From the NCBI GenBank assembly GCA_963575745.1, contig CAUYUJ010015719.1, positions 55,001 to 107,500 on the forward strand: a DNA stretch of 52,500 nucleotides, read 5' to 3'. Source of the DNA: Prorocentrum cordatum (lineage: Eukaryota; Sar; Dinophyceae; Prorocentrales; Prorocentraceae). This document shows positions 20,373 to 30,704 of the stretch, piece after piece. The translations under genes and the position numbers were made by a program. Each line of letters begins with the position of its first letter. The first letter of the stretch is position 1. Under the pieces are notes generated by a model. The model ran no database searches. It was not told the DNA's origin and saw only the letters and a list, made by a program, of their open reading frames with translations.

Positions 20373-21428
20373 ATGGCGACAAAGCATCCTTCTTGGCCGT
20401 GTGGGGACTGTGCGAGGGTGTACGGCACTGCGTTTGCCAACTACGCCTACCGTGCCCACTGCCTGCGCCGAGGGAAGTGCTTGAGAAGCAGAAACAGCTA
20501 CATCATGGGAAAAGCTTGGGTGGGAAATCAAAGGCTCCGTGGCACACCATTAAGAACAGGTGGGAGGACGGACCGCCTGTTGGACTACGCCGAGACGAGC
20601 CACAGGGACCACCAGCTCCAGCACCTGCACCAGTCGACCAGGCAACGTCGAATGCAATGCTTGAGACAATGGCAAAGGCGCATGGAGACGACAGGTCACA
20701 GTGGCCTACACAGGTGCAGAGCATGGTGCAGCTATGGGACAAGATGGTGGCAGTCAAGCCTCAGGAAAACCAGCCCGTGGACATCACCAAGCTCAGCTCG
20801 TTCCAGCTGGGACAGCGCCTGAAGGACACAAACAAGAATCTACACAAGTCCGAGGAGCGACTCGAGGAGCGCGAGGAGGAGTACCAGCGTGCTTCTTGCT
20901 GCTCGCGACGCCGGGAGGCAGATCCTGGACAATCACAAGCGCAAGAAGCAGCAGCTTGAGAAAGCAACGACCAAGGCCTTCCTACGAGAGCAGGCGAGCT
21001 GTGCAGACAATCCAGCGCTGCAGCTCTGCGGGAAGGCTGCGGAGGTTCAGTTGTCAGGTGGAAGTGGCGAGGTCCCTGAATGTCTTGGAGGACCGATGCT
21101 TGCACTCCAGCAGGCAGTCGAGGCGTACCAGCAGCAGCAGAAGCAGAAAGAGGAAGAGGAGCGTGCAATGGCTCAGCATCCTCAGCATGCTATTGATGGT
21201 GGTGGCGGGGATACTAGCGATGAGCCCCTGCAGCACAACGGACCTGATGACATCCCGGTCCCCGGCGGCTCTACGCCGAACAGGGGCTCAAGCTTGATGG
21301 AGTTGAGGAAGAGGCGGAGGTCAAGCGTATCACAGAGGCACGCAAGCGACTTCGGCACCAGCTTGCTGTCGCAGCAGAGCGAGCGAAGAGAAAGAGGGTG
21401 GCGGCCCCAGCAACTGCAAGTGGAGTGA
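20373..21428 (+). pseudogene. LINE B N-terminal ORF (finger + coiled coil), frameshifted
   Basis: Starts at ATG 20373: MATKHPSWPCGDCARVYGTA, with C-x2-C then H and C (AHC) giving a possible small zinc finger. A frameshift near 20470 moves to the frame carrying VLEKQKQLHHGKSLGGKSK, a Pro/Ala linker, and the helical stretch KLSSFQLGQRLKDTNKNLHK plus SEERLEEREEEYQ. Another shift near 20900 leads to GRQILDNHKRKKQQLEKATT and a Gln/Glu-rich tail that ends at 21428. In intact relatives this part probably binds RNA. Here it is broken. Confidence 0.6.
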
Positions 21429-21849
21429 GCACTTGAGGACTTCACGACGGTCAGTGGCTGGGGCCAGTTCCGGCAGTTAGTGGACAACACCAGGTCCACG
21501 TTTCACCAGATGGGTTCGCTTGAGAATGCATCGCCTCCAAGGCTGTGTAAGGCAGTGCACTTGCTGGATTGTCTCAACAGTCTGGGCTTTGCAATTGCAT
21601 CAGTTTTTTCTGCGTCGGCATCGGCAACGTCGGCATCCCTGCATTCTGCCCATGGAAAGATGGTGGCGGAACAAAATACGAGTTGCGTATCTCTTGGGAG
21701 TTCTTCGACAGCGACGTAGAGGGCGACTCAGCACTCAGTCTCTGGTGGGCACGCAACGTACTCCGCGATGGGCAACCGAACGAGTTTGCCGCAACTGTGG
21801 CACGGGTCTTCCGAGACAGGCTCGCCCAGAGGAGGTGGAGACTGCCGGG

Positions 21850-22232
21850 GTCAGAACTTGGAGAATCACGGCGGCGAACATCACTTCGGCGCAGAAGGAG
21901 GCGGCAACGATTTCAATCATTGCTGCTGAAGTAGTTGAGATTGAGGTCGAGGCTGACGCGCTTCTCACCCAAGAGCACAAGTTGCTCAAGCCGGCCGTGA
22001 GCGACACAGTCGTGAGGCTCAGGCATCAAGGCTGGCATTTTCGCGTTGGGCGAGCCAGACAAGGCAACTCAAGCGGCGCAGCCTCGTCGGGGCTTGCAGT
22101 GGGAGTCAGGCAAGATATTGGCTCAGCTGATCCACCAGATCTTGGGGGAGTTGCGCCGCCAGAGTCGAGGTGGGCAACGCAGTGGATCGACGGCGTGCTC
22201 CCTGATGGGTTTGTCTTGGCCTCGATCTACCT
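21850..22232 (+). pseudogene. LINE B endonuclease N-terminal half, truncated
   Basis: Frame 1 reads TWRITAANITSAQ at the first strand of the EEP fold (Asn of the active site), LTQEHKLL with the catalytic Glu, GWHFRVGRARQG, SSGLAVGVRQDIG and WIDGVLPDGFVLASIYL. This is the order expected for dinoflagellate LINE endonucleases. Homology stops after IYL at about 22232. The C-terminal half with the catalytic Asp and His strands is missing, and unrelated-looking but open sequence follows to 22635. A deletion is the simplest explanation. Confidence 0.7.
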
Positions 22233-22631
22233 CATCTCGCGGCCGCGGCAGATTGCCATGCCAAAGAAGTTCCCCAAAGAGTGCCCCCTGGGGGCGCCTA
22301 GGCCTAGGGGGCGACCTTCGCGCGCCCAGGTACACAGAGCATGCGAACATGCACGAGAGGCGCAATATTCAGATGGGCGCTTTCAGCCGTGGATGACGCT
22401 GGCAGAGAATGAGCTGGCTGACAGATACCATCTGCCAGAACACAAGCGTCGAGCTTCCGCTGGAGGAGGCGAGTTATTGGACCCGCATTTCACGCTGGCG
22501 GCGGCGGCGAGAAAAGCACCAGGACGAGGAGCTGAAGGAGTTCCTGCGTCGAGCAACTGGAGAAGAGCGCCCATGGCATCCAAGATCTCATACATGCGCT
22601 CAAGCGAAAGCGGGGGCAGGACTCGCAGTTC

Positions 22632-23102
22632 GTGAGACAAAGATTGAGGGCGCTCCAGAATCTCAGACGTAAGAATTTGGGCATGGGAAGTTCTTGGTTT
22701 GTTTTTTGGCCTCGGCTCAAGTATGAGCGGTGCTGGGAAGATGAACGGCTGCGCGACTGCAGTCGGCTTGCGGCGCAAGAGGCCGCCAAGTTGGAGCAGC
22801 AGCATGCTAAGCAGCGCGTGAAGGGATGGAGACAGGCAGTTGCACAACCCATGGAGAAGGGGCAGGCCACGGCGCGCAGATGGAGCAAACTACCGACAAT
22901 GTGGGCGCACGTTGAAGGCCACCCCAACACGGGCATCAAGTCGCATGCGACCACTCACGACGCGGACCTTCAGCAGTGGCTCAATATATGGAATCACGAT
23001 CCTGCGCAAAATCCTTTTTGGGAGGACTTCGCTTGCAGAGTGTTGACGATGATGGGCAGATGGAGACTCTTGAAGTTGATCAGATTCGCAAGGCAGCGCT
23101 AA
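22632..23102 (+). pseudogene. LINE B pre-RT helical region
   Basis: Frame 0 reads EAAKLEQQHAKQRVKGWRQ and GQATARRWSKLPTMW, the Ala/Arg/Trp-rich segment that precedes the RT in these elements. A shift near 23040 continues into the RT frame. Confidence 0.55.
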
Positions 23103-23947
23103 CGTTCGAGGGGAAGACAGCCCCAGGCATTGATAACCTGGGGCCCAGGAGCATGGCGTTGTTATCAGGTGATTACCTTCGCGCTCCCAGCGGTGCGATG
23201 AAGGTCGCTAGAGTACACAACAGGCGTCGCCGACATGTTCAGCGAGGTTGGCTACGAGAGCATGATCGGCTTGATCACTATGCTACGACTGGCAAAAGCT
23301 CGGAGAGAGCGGTTTGGACGCAGTCTGTCTTGGCAGAGGCAGGCAGAGCGCCCATGATACATTCGGTCACGATCATGCTTGACTTGTAGAAAGCCTTTGA
23401 GAAGATCGCACATGCCACTCTTTGGGAGATTGGCTGCAGGCATACGTTCCCGAAAAGAAGACTTGCTATGCTCATCGAGATGCACGCGGGAAGAAGGGGT
23501 CTGAAGTTTGGTAAGACAGCTTCCAGGTTCACCAGCACGAACCAATGGGTCATAGCAGGGTGCTCGGACGCTACTACCATGCTGATATTGTTCGCGTGGG
23601 GCGCCTATGACCAGGTGTACCCATGGTGGCCCTCTCTCACTGCCAGCGTAGCCGTAGATGATGGCAGCTTGCAAGCGTCGGGCACCGAAAAGGATGCAGT
23701 TCGGATCATCATAGTGGCGGTGAAGCTGTTGCGCAGGCTCCTGGTCAAGCTGGGCTTGGAGTTGAGTCCGAACAAGGGGCGCGTCATTGCGACGACGCCG
23801 AATAAGGCTGAGGAAGTTGAAATGGCATGGAGTGGTTGGGCCATCCGGCTAGCAAGAGTGGTCAGGCAGCTTGGACATGACCTACGCGCGGGAGGAGGTG
23901 CAAGGATATCCACACACACACACACCGAGGACGAGTTGTTGCTGTAG
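23050..23947 (+). pseudogene. LINE B reverse transcriptase, nonsense codon in motif A
   Basis: One frame (frame 2, 22976-23947) carries the RT with a single stop. The finger reads LTFEGKTAPGIDNLGPRSM. Motif A is MLDL-stop-KAFEKIAHATLW, where TAG at 23387-23389 occupies the usual Glu or similar position. Motif B is WVIAGCSDATTMLILFAW. Motif C is TASVAVDDGSLQ with both Asp residues kept. SPNKGRVIATTP follows, as in the family. Apart from the stop, catalytic residues look preserved, which points to recent death. The enzyme would copy element RNA at the nicked target. Confidence 0.8.
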
Positions 23948-24480
23948 GGCGCAGATTACCGAGGTGCTCTGGATGGCTAGCGTCTATTGGATACGCGGCG
24001 AAGGTCCAGGGAATGAGTGGCGTGCAGCTACAAAAAGTCAGAGCGATAACTGGACATGCCCAGTTCGGATCAGCGCGAGTTCTGTGATCGCACTGTCCTC
24101 GGTCAGACCCGACGTTCATTGCGGACGAGTGCCCGTTGGTGTATTGTTTCAGAGCGAAGGGGGAGCAGTGGGTGAAGGCGAAGGCGATGGCCCTGGCATT
24201 CATGCACGCGCGGAACCACGCATGCTCCTGGCAATCTGTTCAGGGACCAGCTGGAGCAGTACTCATGACTATTCGACGGATGGGTTGGAGAGCTGGGAGT
24301 TGGAACCGTTGTTTCACAGAGCGCGGCTCAAACATTGATCCGGGAGCTATCGGAGCCGGCGCACTGAGGAAGTTGATCTATGCATGCTCCCAAAAGGCGT
24401 CTTCTGGGGGCAGTTCCTGGCAGCCGTGGAATGGAAGGGGCTCGCTGGGCCGCCGATCCTGAAGCCAGCTGTCAAGGAGA

Positions 24481-25797
24481 TTGTTGCACTTTAGATTGCT
24501 GGACTACTACGTGCGTGGCTGGCTGGTGGTTTCTTCAATCAAGTGCGGCTGCGTGCAGTTCAAGCGACGGACGCGCCGATTTGCGCCATGCGGTGCCGAG
24601 GAGGAAACTGACTTGCACAGGTGCTTTCGTTGCGATTGGCATCTCAAGGAAAGGCAAGGTTGGAGCGGGTATGTAAGCAAGCTCACGAGGTGGGGGCGCA
24701 CTGAGCATGGGCGGGACCACCCGTGCACGATGATGTCGTTGTACAAGGGCCTCTTTCCAGACCCGCTGTTTCAATTACCTGATGCACTTGAGCGCCGCAC
24801 GATCCGCTGGCATATGTGTTCCCTGTCAGGGCTTATCAGTGGAGCTGTGCGCGTGGATGGCGGCTGTGTCTTTCCAAGCTGTGAGTTTCGAGCTCGTGGT
24901 GGATGGGCATTCTGTATCATAGATGCAGTTGGCAACGCGGTTGCGGCAGCGTCTGGACCAGCACTGTTTCCACGGCAGACATCAGGCGCAGCAGAGTTGC
25001 ATGCCGCGAGGCAGGCAGTTCTACACAAGTCACAAGGGCGGTTGTACATGATCACAGATTCCGAGGAGCAATACATCAACTGGCAGGCTGGATATCCTCA
25101 TGGATGGGTACACTTTTGGAATGCAGTGGAGGATGTTGGTGCACAAGAGATCGGCATTGAGTGGGTTCCTTCGCGCCTGTCTCAGACAAAAGCGAACGAG
25201 TTGCATATACCTTTGGCTTACTGGCACGGCTGCAAGCAGGTGGATTTCTACGCGAGGCGCGGTGCGGCTATGCACCTCAGGGACATCCCTCAAGAGCGAG
25301 ATCGCCAGACGCGTGAGCATGCGGCGGCGTTGGCACTGAAAACTGCGCTGCGCATCCTGCGCCGCTGCTCGAGAGCAACATGGGCAGATGTTGAAATGCA
25401 GGAGTATGTGGGGAGACCGATCGGTCTCACTCTGAGTGATGATAATGGGAATCTAGTGCGTAAGTTCAGATGCGTGTGGGTTTGCGCGAGGCGCGGTGAT
25501 AGTCGCGCTCGCAGGCGTGATCTTGTGAAATTGAGCTGTGGAGGACCCACTAAGGGGGTCCAAGCGGCTCATGAGACGCACCGCCTCTGGAAAACGGGCC
25601 CGATGGTTTGGTGCGTTGGTTGTACTGCTCGTTGCGTCAGTAGAGCAAATATGATAGCCAGACCGCGCAAGGGTATACCACATCTGGTTTCTCCGAGACA
25701 CTTTAAGAGGAAGTACCTTATCCAGGGGAAGGGCCCGTCAGGCGAAAAGATAGGAACTGGGTTTCACCAGCCTGTGCCTATCACCTCGCGTAACTGA
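24481..25797 (+). CDS. LINE B Cys/His patch and intact RNase H domain
   Basis: A 438-codon open frame. Residues 43-54 are TDLHRCFRCDWH, the Cys/His patch. The RNase H fold begins near residue 124 with RVDGGCVF (Asp126), followed by SGAAELHAARQAV (Glu172), LYMITDSEEQYIN (Asp193) and CKQVDFYARRGA (Asp255), so all four acidic positions are present. EWVPSRLSQTKANELHIPLA precedes the last motif as in related LINEs. The 150 residues after it form a Cys/Arg-rich tail I cannot assign. Upstream frames are broken, so this is the 3' part of a dead polyprotein. A separate start is not proposed. Confidence 0.8.
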   Translation: MLHFRLLDYYVRGWLVVSSIKCGCVQFKRRTRRFAPCGAEEETDLHRCFRCDWHLKERQGWSGYVSKLTRWGRTEHGRDHPCTMMSLYKGLFPDPLFQLPDALERRTIRWHMCSLSGLISGAVRVDGGCVFPSCEFRARGGWAFCIIDAVGNAVAAASGPALFPRQTSGAAELHAARQAVLHKSQGRLYMITDSEEQYINWQAGYPHGWVHFWNAVEDVGAQEIGIEWVPSRLSQTKANELHIPLAYWHGCKQVDFYARRGAAMHLRDIPQERDRQTREHAAALALKTALRILRRCSRATWADVEMQEYVGRPIGLTLSDDNGNLVRKFRCVWVCARRGDSRARRRDLVKLSCGGPTKGVQAAHETHRLWKTGPMVWCVGCTARCVSRANMIARPRKGIPHLVSPRHFKRKYLIQGKGPSGEKIGTGFHQPVPITSRN

Positions 25798-26737
25798 TTT
25801 CCGGAACTCGCGCTTAGGATTTTCGAGTTTATGGCTTGGCGCCTCGTTCCCGGAGCCCCTCGTCGTCACCGGAACCCTCGGAACCCTCCTCCTCTTCCTC
25901 CTCCTCCTTTTCCCCTCCTCCTCCGCCTCCTCTCTTCTTGTCACCCTTTCTCTAAGGCGCCCTCTCCTCCTCGCTCTCCCCTTCTCCTCCTCCTCCTCCT
26001 TCTCCTCCATGTCCTCCTCCCCTCCCCCTCCATCATGGGTGACGCTGTGCTTCCTCCTTCCGGTTCTTCCTCCGTCTTGACCCGCCGAGTTTCTGGGGCG
26101 CTTCAGTGACACCTGTTCTTGGCCGCGGCATCAGTCGGCTGACTCGTTCTGGCTAGCTGTTGCGAGGGAGTGCTTCCGTTGGTAGACGGAGAGAAAAATG
26201 GCAGGAAAACGACGAGGGAGAGGGGGGAGGGAGAGAGAGCGCCAGGAAGTTTTCAACGCAACGCGAGACCCTTGGAACCCACCAGGCCTGCTTTGCAGCT
26301 GGAGCCAATACAGAGCCCCTCCCCCCTACCGTTTTTGTGCGTTGGGTGCATAGGAAGTCTCTCGCCGATTTGGTCCCGTTTGTGCAGACCTGTCTCTGTC
26401 ATTTCACAGCGCATGTCGTCGCGCCCGGACCTCTCATAGGGCGCCCTCTGACCAGGACTTCAAGGCGAATCCAGTGGTGGCGACGAGGGGAGGGCCTCCC
26501 GCGAGGCCGAACAAGAAGGGGGGAAACGGGCGAAGGGTAGAGGTATGGATACCTTTTTTTCTTCTCATGTTTGCCACTTCGGACCACGAACGAGCCCCTC
26601 CCCCCCAAACAGTCACAGTCGGCAGGGGCCTGCCTTGCAGGGCCGGCGGGCAGCCCGTTGCCAGCCCAGCCCGCGCGTCGAAGGTTTCGGCACGGGCTGG
26701 CGCGCACGGCCCGCGCAAGGCCGGTCTGGGCGCTGCC
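25798..26737. other. CTC-rich and unassigned intron sequence
   Basis: Imperfect CTC/TCC-rich stretches at 25880-26035, otherwise no recognised gene or ordered repeat. Confidence 0.5.
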
Positions 26738-26930
26738 TCCTCCTCCTCCTCCTGCTCTTCCTCCCCCTCCTCCTCTTCACCCTCCTGTTCCTCCTCCTTT
26801 TCCTCCTGCTCCTTCCTCTCCTCCTCCTCCTCCTCCTGCTGCTCCTCCTCCTCCTCCTCCTTACCCTCCTCCTCCTCCTCCTCCTCCTCCTCCTCCTCCT
26901 GCTCCTGCTCCTCCTTCTCCTCCCCCCTTC
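26738..26930. repeat. (CTC)n microsatellite
   Basis: CTC/CTG/TTC triplets, pyrimidine-rich on the plus strand. Confidence 0.95.
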
Positions 26931-27062
26931 CTCCGTGCGCGCCGCTGTCATCGACTTCACGTAGGAGTGACCTTTCGCCAGAGTGAATTCTGGTGCGGGC
27001 CCAAGGGGGTCCCCCCGATCGCCGGACGCGATGCGGTACTGGTGTCTTGCGAGCTTCGGCAA

Positions 27063-27880
27063 TTATGCGACAGGAGGTAAATCGAGAAAACCAGCCGAAA
27101 TCTTCGGAAAATCTTCAGCGGGAAACTCAATCTCCAAAAAATCTCCAGACAACCTCTAAGCCAAAACTTGCGACAATCTCAAACAAACAAAAACGTCAAA
27201 CATCTCTAAGCCAAAACCTTGGAAAATCTCAACCCGAAAAAACTTGAAACCGAAACTCCTGAAAAAAACTTGAAGCAGAGAGAATGAAACACAGATGCTT
27301 GAATTTTTCGGCGGCCAGATTGTGTTTATAGTTGTTTATAAGTTGTTTTACAGTTTCCTAGGCCACGGGGGTTTTCATTTAGAGTTTTTTGCAGATTGTC
27401 TCCAGAGTTTTGCTGGAGTTCGTCAGGCGGTCAGAAATTTGTTTAGAGTTTTTAGACTTATTCCGAATTTGCCAAGAGACGTGTTTGAGTTGTTTTCAGG
27501 CGCTTAGAGTTTTTTAGAGATTGAAGTTGTTAGGTGCTCAGTTTGTTCATAGTTGTCCCAGAGTTGCTCCAAAATTGTTGAAGAGTTGTTTGGAGTTCCG
27601 GTTTCAAGTTGTTCTAGGTTTCAACTAGGTTTCAAGTCGTTCTAGGTTTTAGATTTCCCCCGGTTTCGGCTTAGAGTTTTTTTAGAGTTTGATATTTTCG
27701 CAGGTTTTTGAGTTTGAGATGTTTGCTGGTTTGGCTCAGAGATGTTGGTAAGTTTCTTAGGGTTTTGAGATTTTCGCAGGTTTGGGCTTAGAGATTTTGG
27801 GACGTTTCTTTAGAGTTTGAGATTTCCGCAGGTTTCGGCTTAGATATGTGTAGAAGTTGTTTTCGAGTTTGAGTTTCTTC
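27063..27880. repeat. Foldback repeat with A-rich left arm and T-rich right arm
   Basis: The left arm (27075-27280) carries CTCTAAGCCAAAAC and AATCTC units. The right arm (27600-27860) carries the reverse complements, GTTTTGAGATTTTCGCAGGT and GGCTTAGAGAT. The middle (about 27290-27590) is related T-rich DNA with AGAGTTT units. Much more AT-rich than its surroundings. Confidence 0.75.
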
Positions 27881-28044
27881 GCGCGATACGGCGGTGGACC
27901 GCCTGTAGTCGCTACTGCCGAACCTAAGTCTTGCGCGCTCGTGTTTGGTCCTACCGCGGCTCCAACGAGCCGCGCACCAACGGTCACTCTTACCCAGGGT
28001 CGTTCTTGCGTGTTGTCGATGTCAGGGCTCCGTAGAGGTGGAGT

Positions 28045-28560
28045 GTGAGGACGAGGGGGGTGGAGCGGGAGGAGGACTAGGGAGGAGGAGAGGGAGGGGG
28101 GTCACGATCGGAGAAGCGCAAACATGAATTACGTCGCATGAATATGCGACGCGTTCCGTGACTGGGTTTCTCCACCAAGTGATGATTGAGGGCATGAATC
28201 GTTTGATTGGCGCTTGCACGTCAAAGTCGCAAGCGTAGGTCGCGTCAACAGGGTAGACCCTCGGTAATCCATATTCGCGGTAATGCTGCCCGTGGCATCC
28301 ATGCAACATGTGCGACACATCGCGCTGTATGTTGGTGCCGCAGAGTAGGAGCACGTTCGGTACAGTCGGACCGAGGTCTAAGATCGAGTTTGATTCGACT
28401 TGGGGAGCGTGCCCTGGTGGTCTTCATGCTGGCTGGATGTTCTCGTGCACCTTTGGGGGGGTATCACTGGATGTTCTCTGTGTTGTGGCCGGCGGAGGGT
28501 CCCATGTCCTTGCAGGTTGTCTTTGTTGGCCCAGGTCCGACTGCATGCCGAGGTGGGGCC
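28045..28560. repeat. About 500-bp dispersed repeat, copy 1, including the 180-bp repeat
   Basis: From 28112 to about 28390 it differs from 32255-32535 at about eight positions, while flanks are more diverged. A 7-bp stem hairpin (GTCGCAT-GAAT-ATGCGAC) lies near 28132. On the minus strand a frame reading MLLLCGTNIQRDVSHMLHGC and VYPVDATYACDFDVQAPIKR is shared by both copies. Downstream on the plus strand comes copy 2 of the 180-bp repeat (28365-28545). Whether it is coding is unknown. Confidence 0.75.
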
Positions 28561-28727
28561 AGGGCAGGACGTCAGCGGGATGCTCACGCTCCCGTCTCCC
28601 GGGGGGCTGGTTGGGGGCGATCTGTTCTTTTGACTCGCCCCACCTCTGCCCCCGCCCCACCCTCGCGCCCCCCGATGCTGAAGTCGACTGCGGCCGGGAA
28701 CTCCTGGACAGTGTGTCCCCAGGACTC

Positions 28728-28935
28728 CCAGATGGGGTCCGAGCAGATGGGGTCGAAGGAGCGCGCCGCATCGCCGATGCATCGACGATGTGGCTCGATG
28801 TGGAGTCAGAGTTTCGCCTCGCCGATTGCGCCGATGCATCGTCGACGTCGCCGATGCATCGCCGATACATCGGCAATGCATTGGCGACGTCGGCGCGATC
28901 TTCCGACCCCATCTGCTGGGACCCCATCTGTGAGG
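28728..28935. mobile_element. Short element with about 42-bp terminal inverted repeats
   Basis: The left end CAGATGGGGTCCGAGCAGAT continues to GGGGTCGAAGGAGCGCGCCG and pairs with the right end CGGCGCGATCTTCCGACCCC followed by ATCTGCTGGGACCCCATCTG, with about five mismatches. The interior is built of CCGATGCATCG palindromic units. Non-coding and MITE-like. No target duplication is obvious. Confidence 0.6.
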
Positions 28936-29324
28936 CCTCTAGTGTCGCTCCCCCGGTTCTGGCCCACCGCGCTTCGGCGCGACACGCTATGCGCTTACTC
29001 ATGTCCAAGCGTCAACGTCCCGAGCATTTCCGAGCCTCCCGCCCCTCGGAGCGAAGCGACGCGCTGTCCGCCTGCAAGGCACAACGAGTCGCCAGGGCCG
29101 CCACCGCAACACGCTATTCAAAAGTTCCTGACCGTAGGAGTGGCCCTTCGCCGCAGTGACCTTTGGTCCGGGTCCACCAGGGACCCCGGACTGCCGCATG
29201 TGCCGAGTGCGATGGCACCGGCCTGCGCGCTTGTGCCTGCCCACCCAGGGCACACCCCTGAGGCCGCGCATCACAGATCGCTCTTGCTTGCCCAGGGCCT
29301 TGCTCCTGCGTGTGGCCGACGGAG

Positions 29325-29401
29325 GTCATGGTGCTGTCGGTGCGGAACCACACGCGGCACCCGCTGCACTTCTGGATCGTGGGCGACTTCCTGTCCCCGA
29401 G
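29325..29401 (+). CDS. UGGT: UGGT exon B
   Basis: Encodes VMVLSVRNHTRHPLHFWIVG then DFLSP, matching the animal [25 protein letters not shown] segment of the GT24 catalytic domain. The acceptor is AG at 29323-29324 followed by G. Ending at 29401 leaves AG before a GC donor (29402-29403), and joining to exon C (starting G-TTC) restores an Arg codon and gives FLSPRFLDTLPTIM, close in length to the animal protein. AG|GC donors and AG|G acceptors are known features of dinoflagellate introns. The intron before it is 11,144 bases and contains LINE B. Confidence 0.85.
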
Positions 29402-30073
29402 GCTCCGCGCGGGCTCGGGGACCGCCCCTCCCAGCCCCTGCGGGGCCCGCGGCGCGGCTCCCGCGTGCTGGTTGTGGGGCCCCGCGGCTCGCAGGGAGGC
29501 TTCTCGCCCCAGATCCGCGAGGTTGCTCTTCGAACGGACGGCTGGTACTAAGCTAGAAAGTTTAAAGTTCGAGCGTCTGCATCTTGATCTTTGAGTGCCC
29601 GTACTCGACGGCGGCAAGGGGGAGGAGGGAGGGAGGAGGAGGAGGGAAGAGGATGCAGATGGAAGCTAAAGACCCCCCTTCTCCAAGGAAACAAAAGGGA
29701 GCTCGGGAATGCACCCCGAGGGGGCCGTCCGCACGTACCACTCTCGAGGAAGCACATCGTACATCGTACATCCCAGAGTGGGGCCTCAAAGTTGTCAGCC
29801 AGCCGGACACCCCACAGAGAGGGGGATTGGGGTTGCCATGCGTCCTGTGAATGAGCGGTTATCGCGCAGTCGAGGGTGTCAGCGATTCGGTTCGCTCGTC
29901 TGCGTCGCAGTTTGCTGCATTTGGTCGGTTCGTTCGGTCGTCGGCTGTTGTGTCGTAGCGCAGCTCAGCTGCGTTCGCCCTTTTCGATGTTATTTTTGTC
30001 GGTATTTGTCGTCGCTGTCGCTGGGGGGGGGGCACACGTTGGCCCTTGGGAAAGCTAGTCAACACCGCTTCAG

Positions 30074-30189
30074 GTTCTTAGACACGCTGCCGACCATCAT
30101 GGCCAACCTAGATAGTGTCTCCTTCGACTTGGTATCGTTCAAGTGGCCGTCGTGGCTCAACCCGCAAAAGGAGAAGCAGCGGCTGATCT
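30074..30189 (+). CDS. UGGT: UGGT exon C
   Basis: Encodes FLDTLPTIMANLDSVSFDLV followed by SFKWPSWLNPQKEKQRLI. This corresponds to the animal segment ending in ELVQYKWPRWLHQQTEKQRI, the conserved K-W-P-x-W-L motif of the glucosyltransferase domain. The acceptor is AG at 30072-30073 followed by G. The 3' end is uncertain. Homology runs to RLI (30188) and continues in exon D with WAYKILF, but no GT, GC or GA donor in the right phase pairs with an AG acceptor there. The only direct match at the two edges is TCT. Confidence 0.85.
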
Positions 30190-30704
30190 ACAGGCTGACG
30201 CCATCTCCGAGGACTGGCGAGGTCGAAGCCAGGAGGAGAGACGGAGAGGATCGGCATACGCCAGGAAGTTGTTTGGAAGGTATTTTCGGGCAGGAGGGGC
30301 GATGGAAGAGGAGTACCAGGCGAGGAATCAAGATGAATATCAAGAGGAATGACGAAGGATAATTCGGAGGAGGAAGGATGGATCAGGAAGGTTCGGAGGA
30401 AGCTGGGCTGAGGAAGAGGGGTATGGGCAGTTATCGGTAATGAGGGAGTCGAGGGGACGTAGGCGGGTCGAATACAGAAGCAGACCCGCATCTCTCGCGC
30501 GTGCGCCCTCTGCGTCTCGCGAAGAGGTTGCGATTCCGTCACGGGCGGTCTGACATGCTGAGTTTGGGAAAGGCGGGTTACCACCGCCAAGCGCGTTCCT
30601 CGATTTTACGCTCGCTCGTTCCCGGCCCCCTTGCCAGGCGCCCGAACACAAAAACGCTGCGTGAGCCGATTCGCTGCCCCCGCCGTCCTGTCTACCAGCC
30701 TTCT

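Larger units (their letters stand above)
20281..25797 (+). mobile_element. Non-LTR retrotransposon with relict spliced leader (LINE B)
   Basis: Plus-strand element inside the first UGGT intron. Order: relict spliced leader, short leader, N-terminal ORF with a Cys/His finger and helical charged region (20373-21428), endonuclease half (about 21850-22230), pre-RT helical region (about 22770-23040), RT (about 23050-23950), linker (24000-24480), Cys/His patch and RNase H (24590-25290) and a C-terminal tail ending at a TAA/TGA pair (25793-25797). At least four frameshifts and one nonsense codon in RT motif A show a dead copy, less decayed than LINE A. The 3' end is not defined by a tail or duplication. 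Confidence 0.85.
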
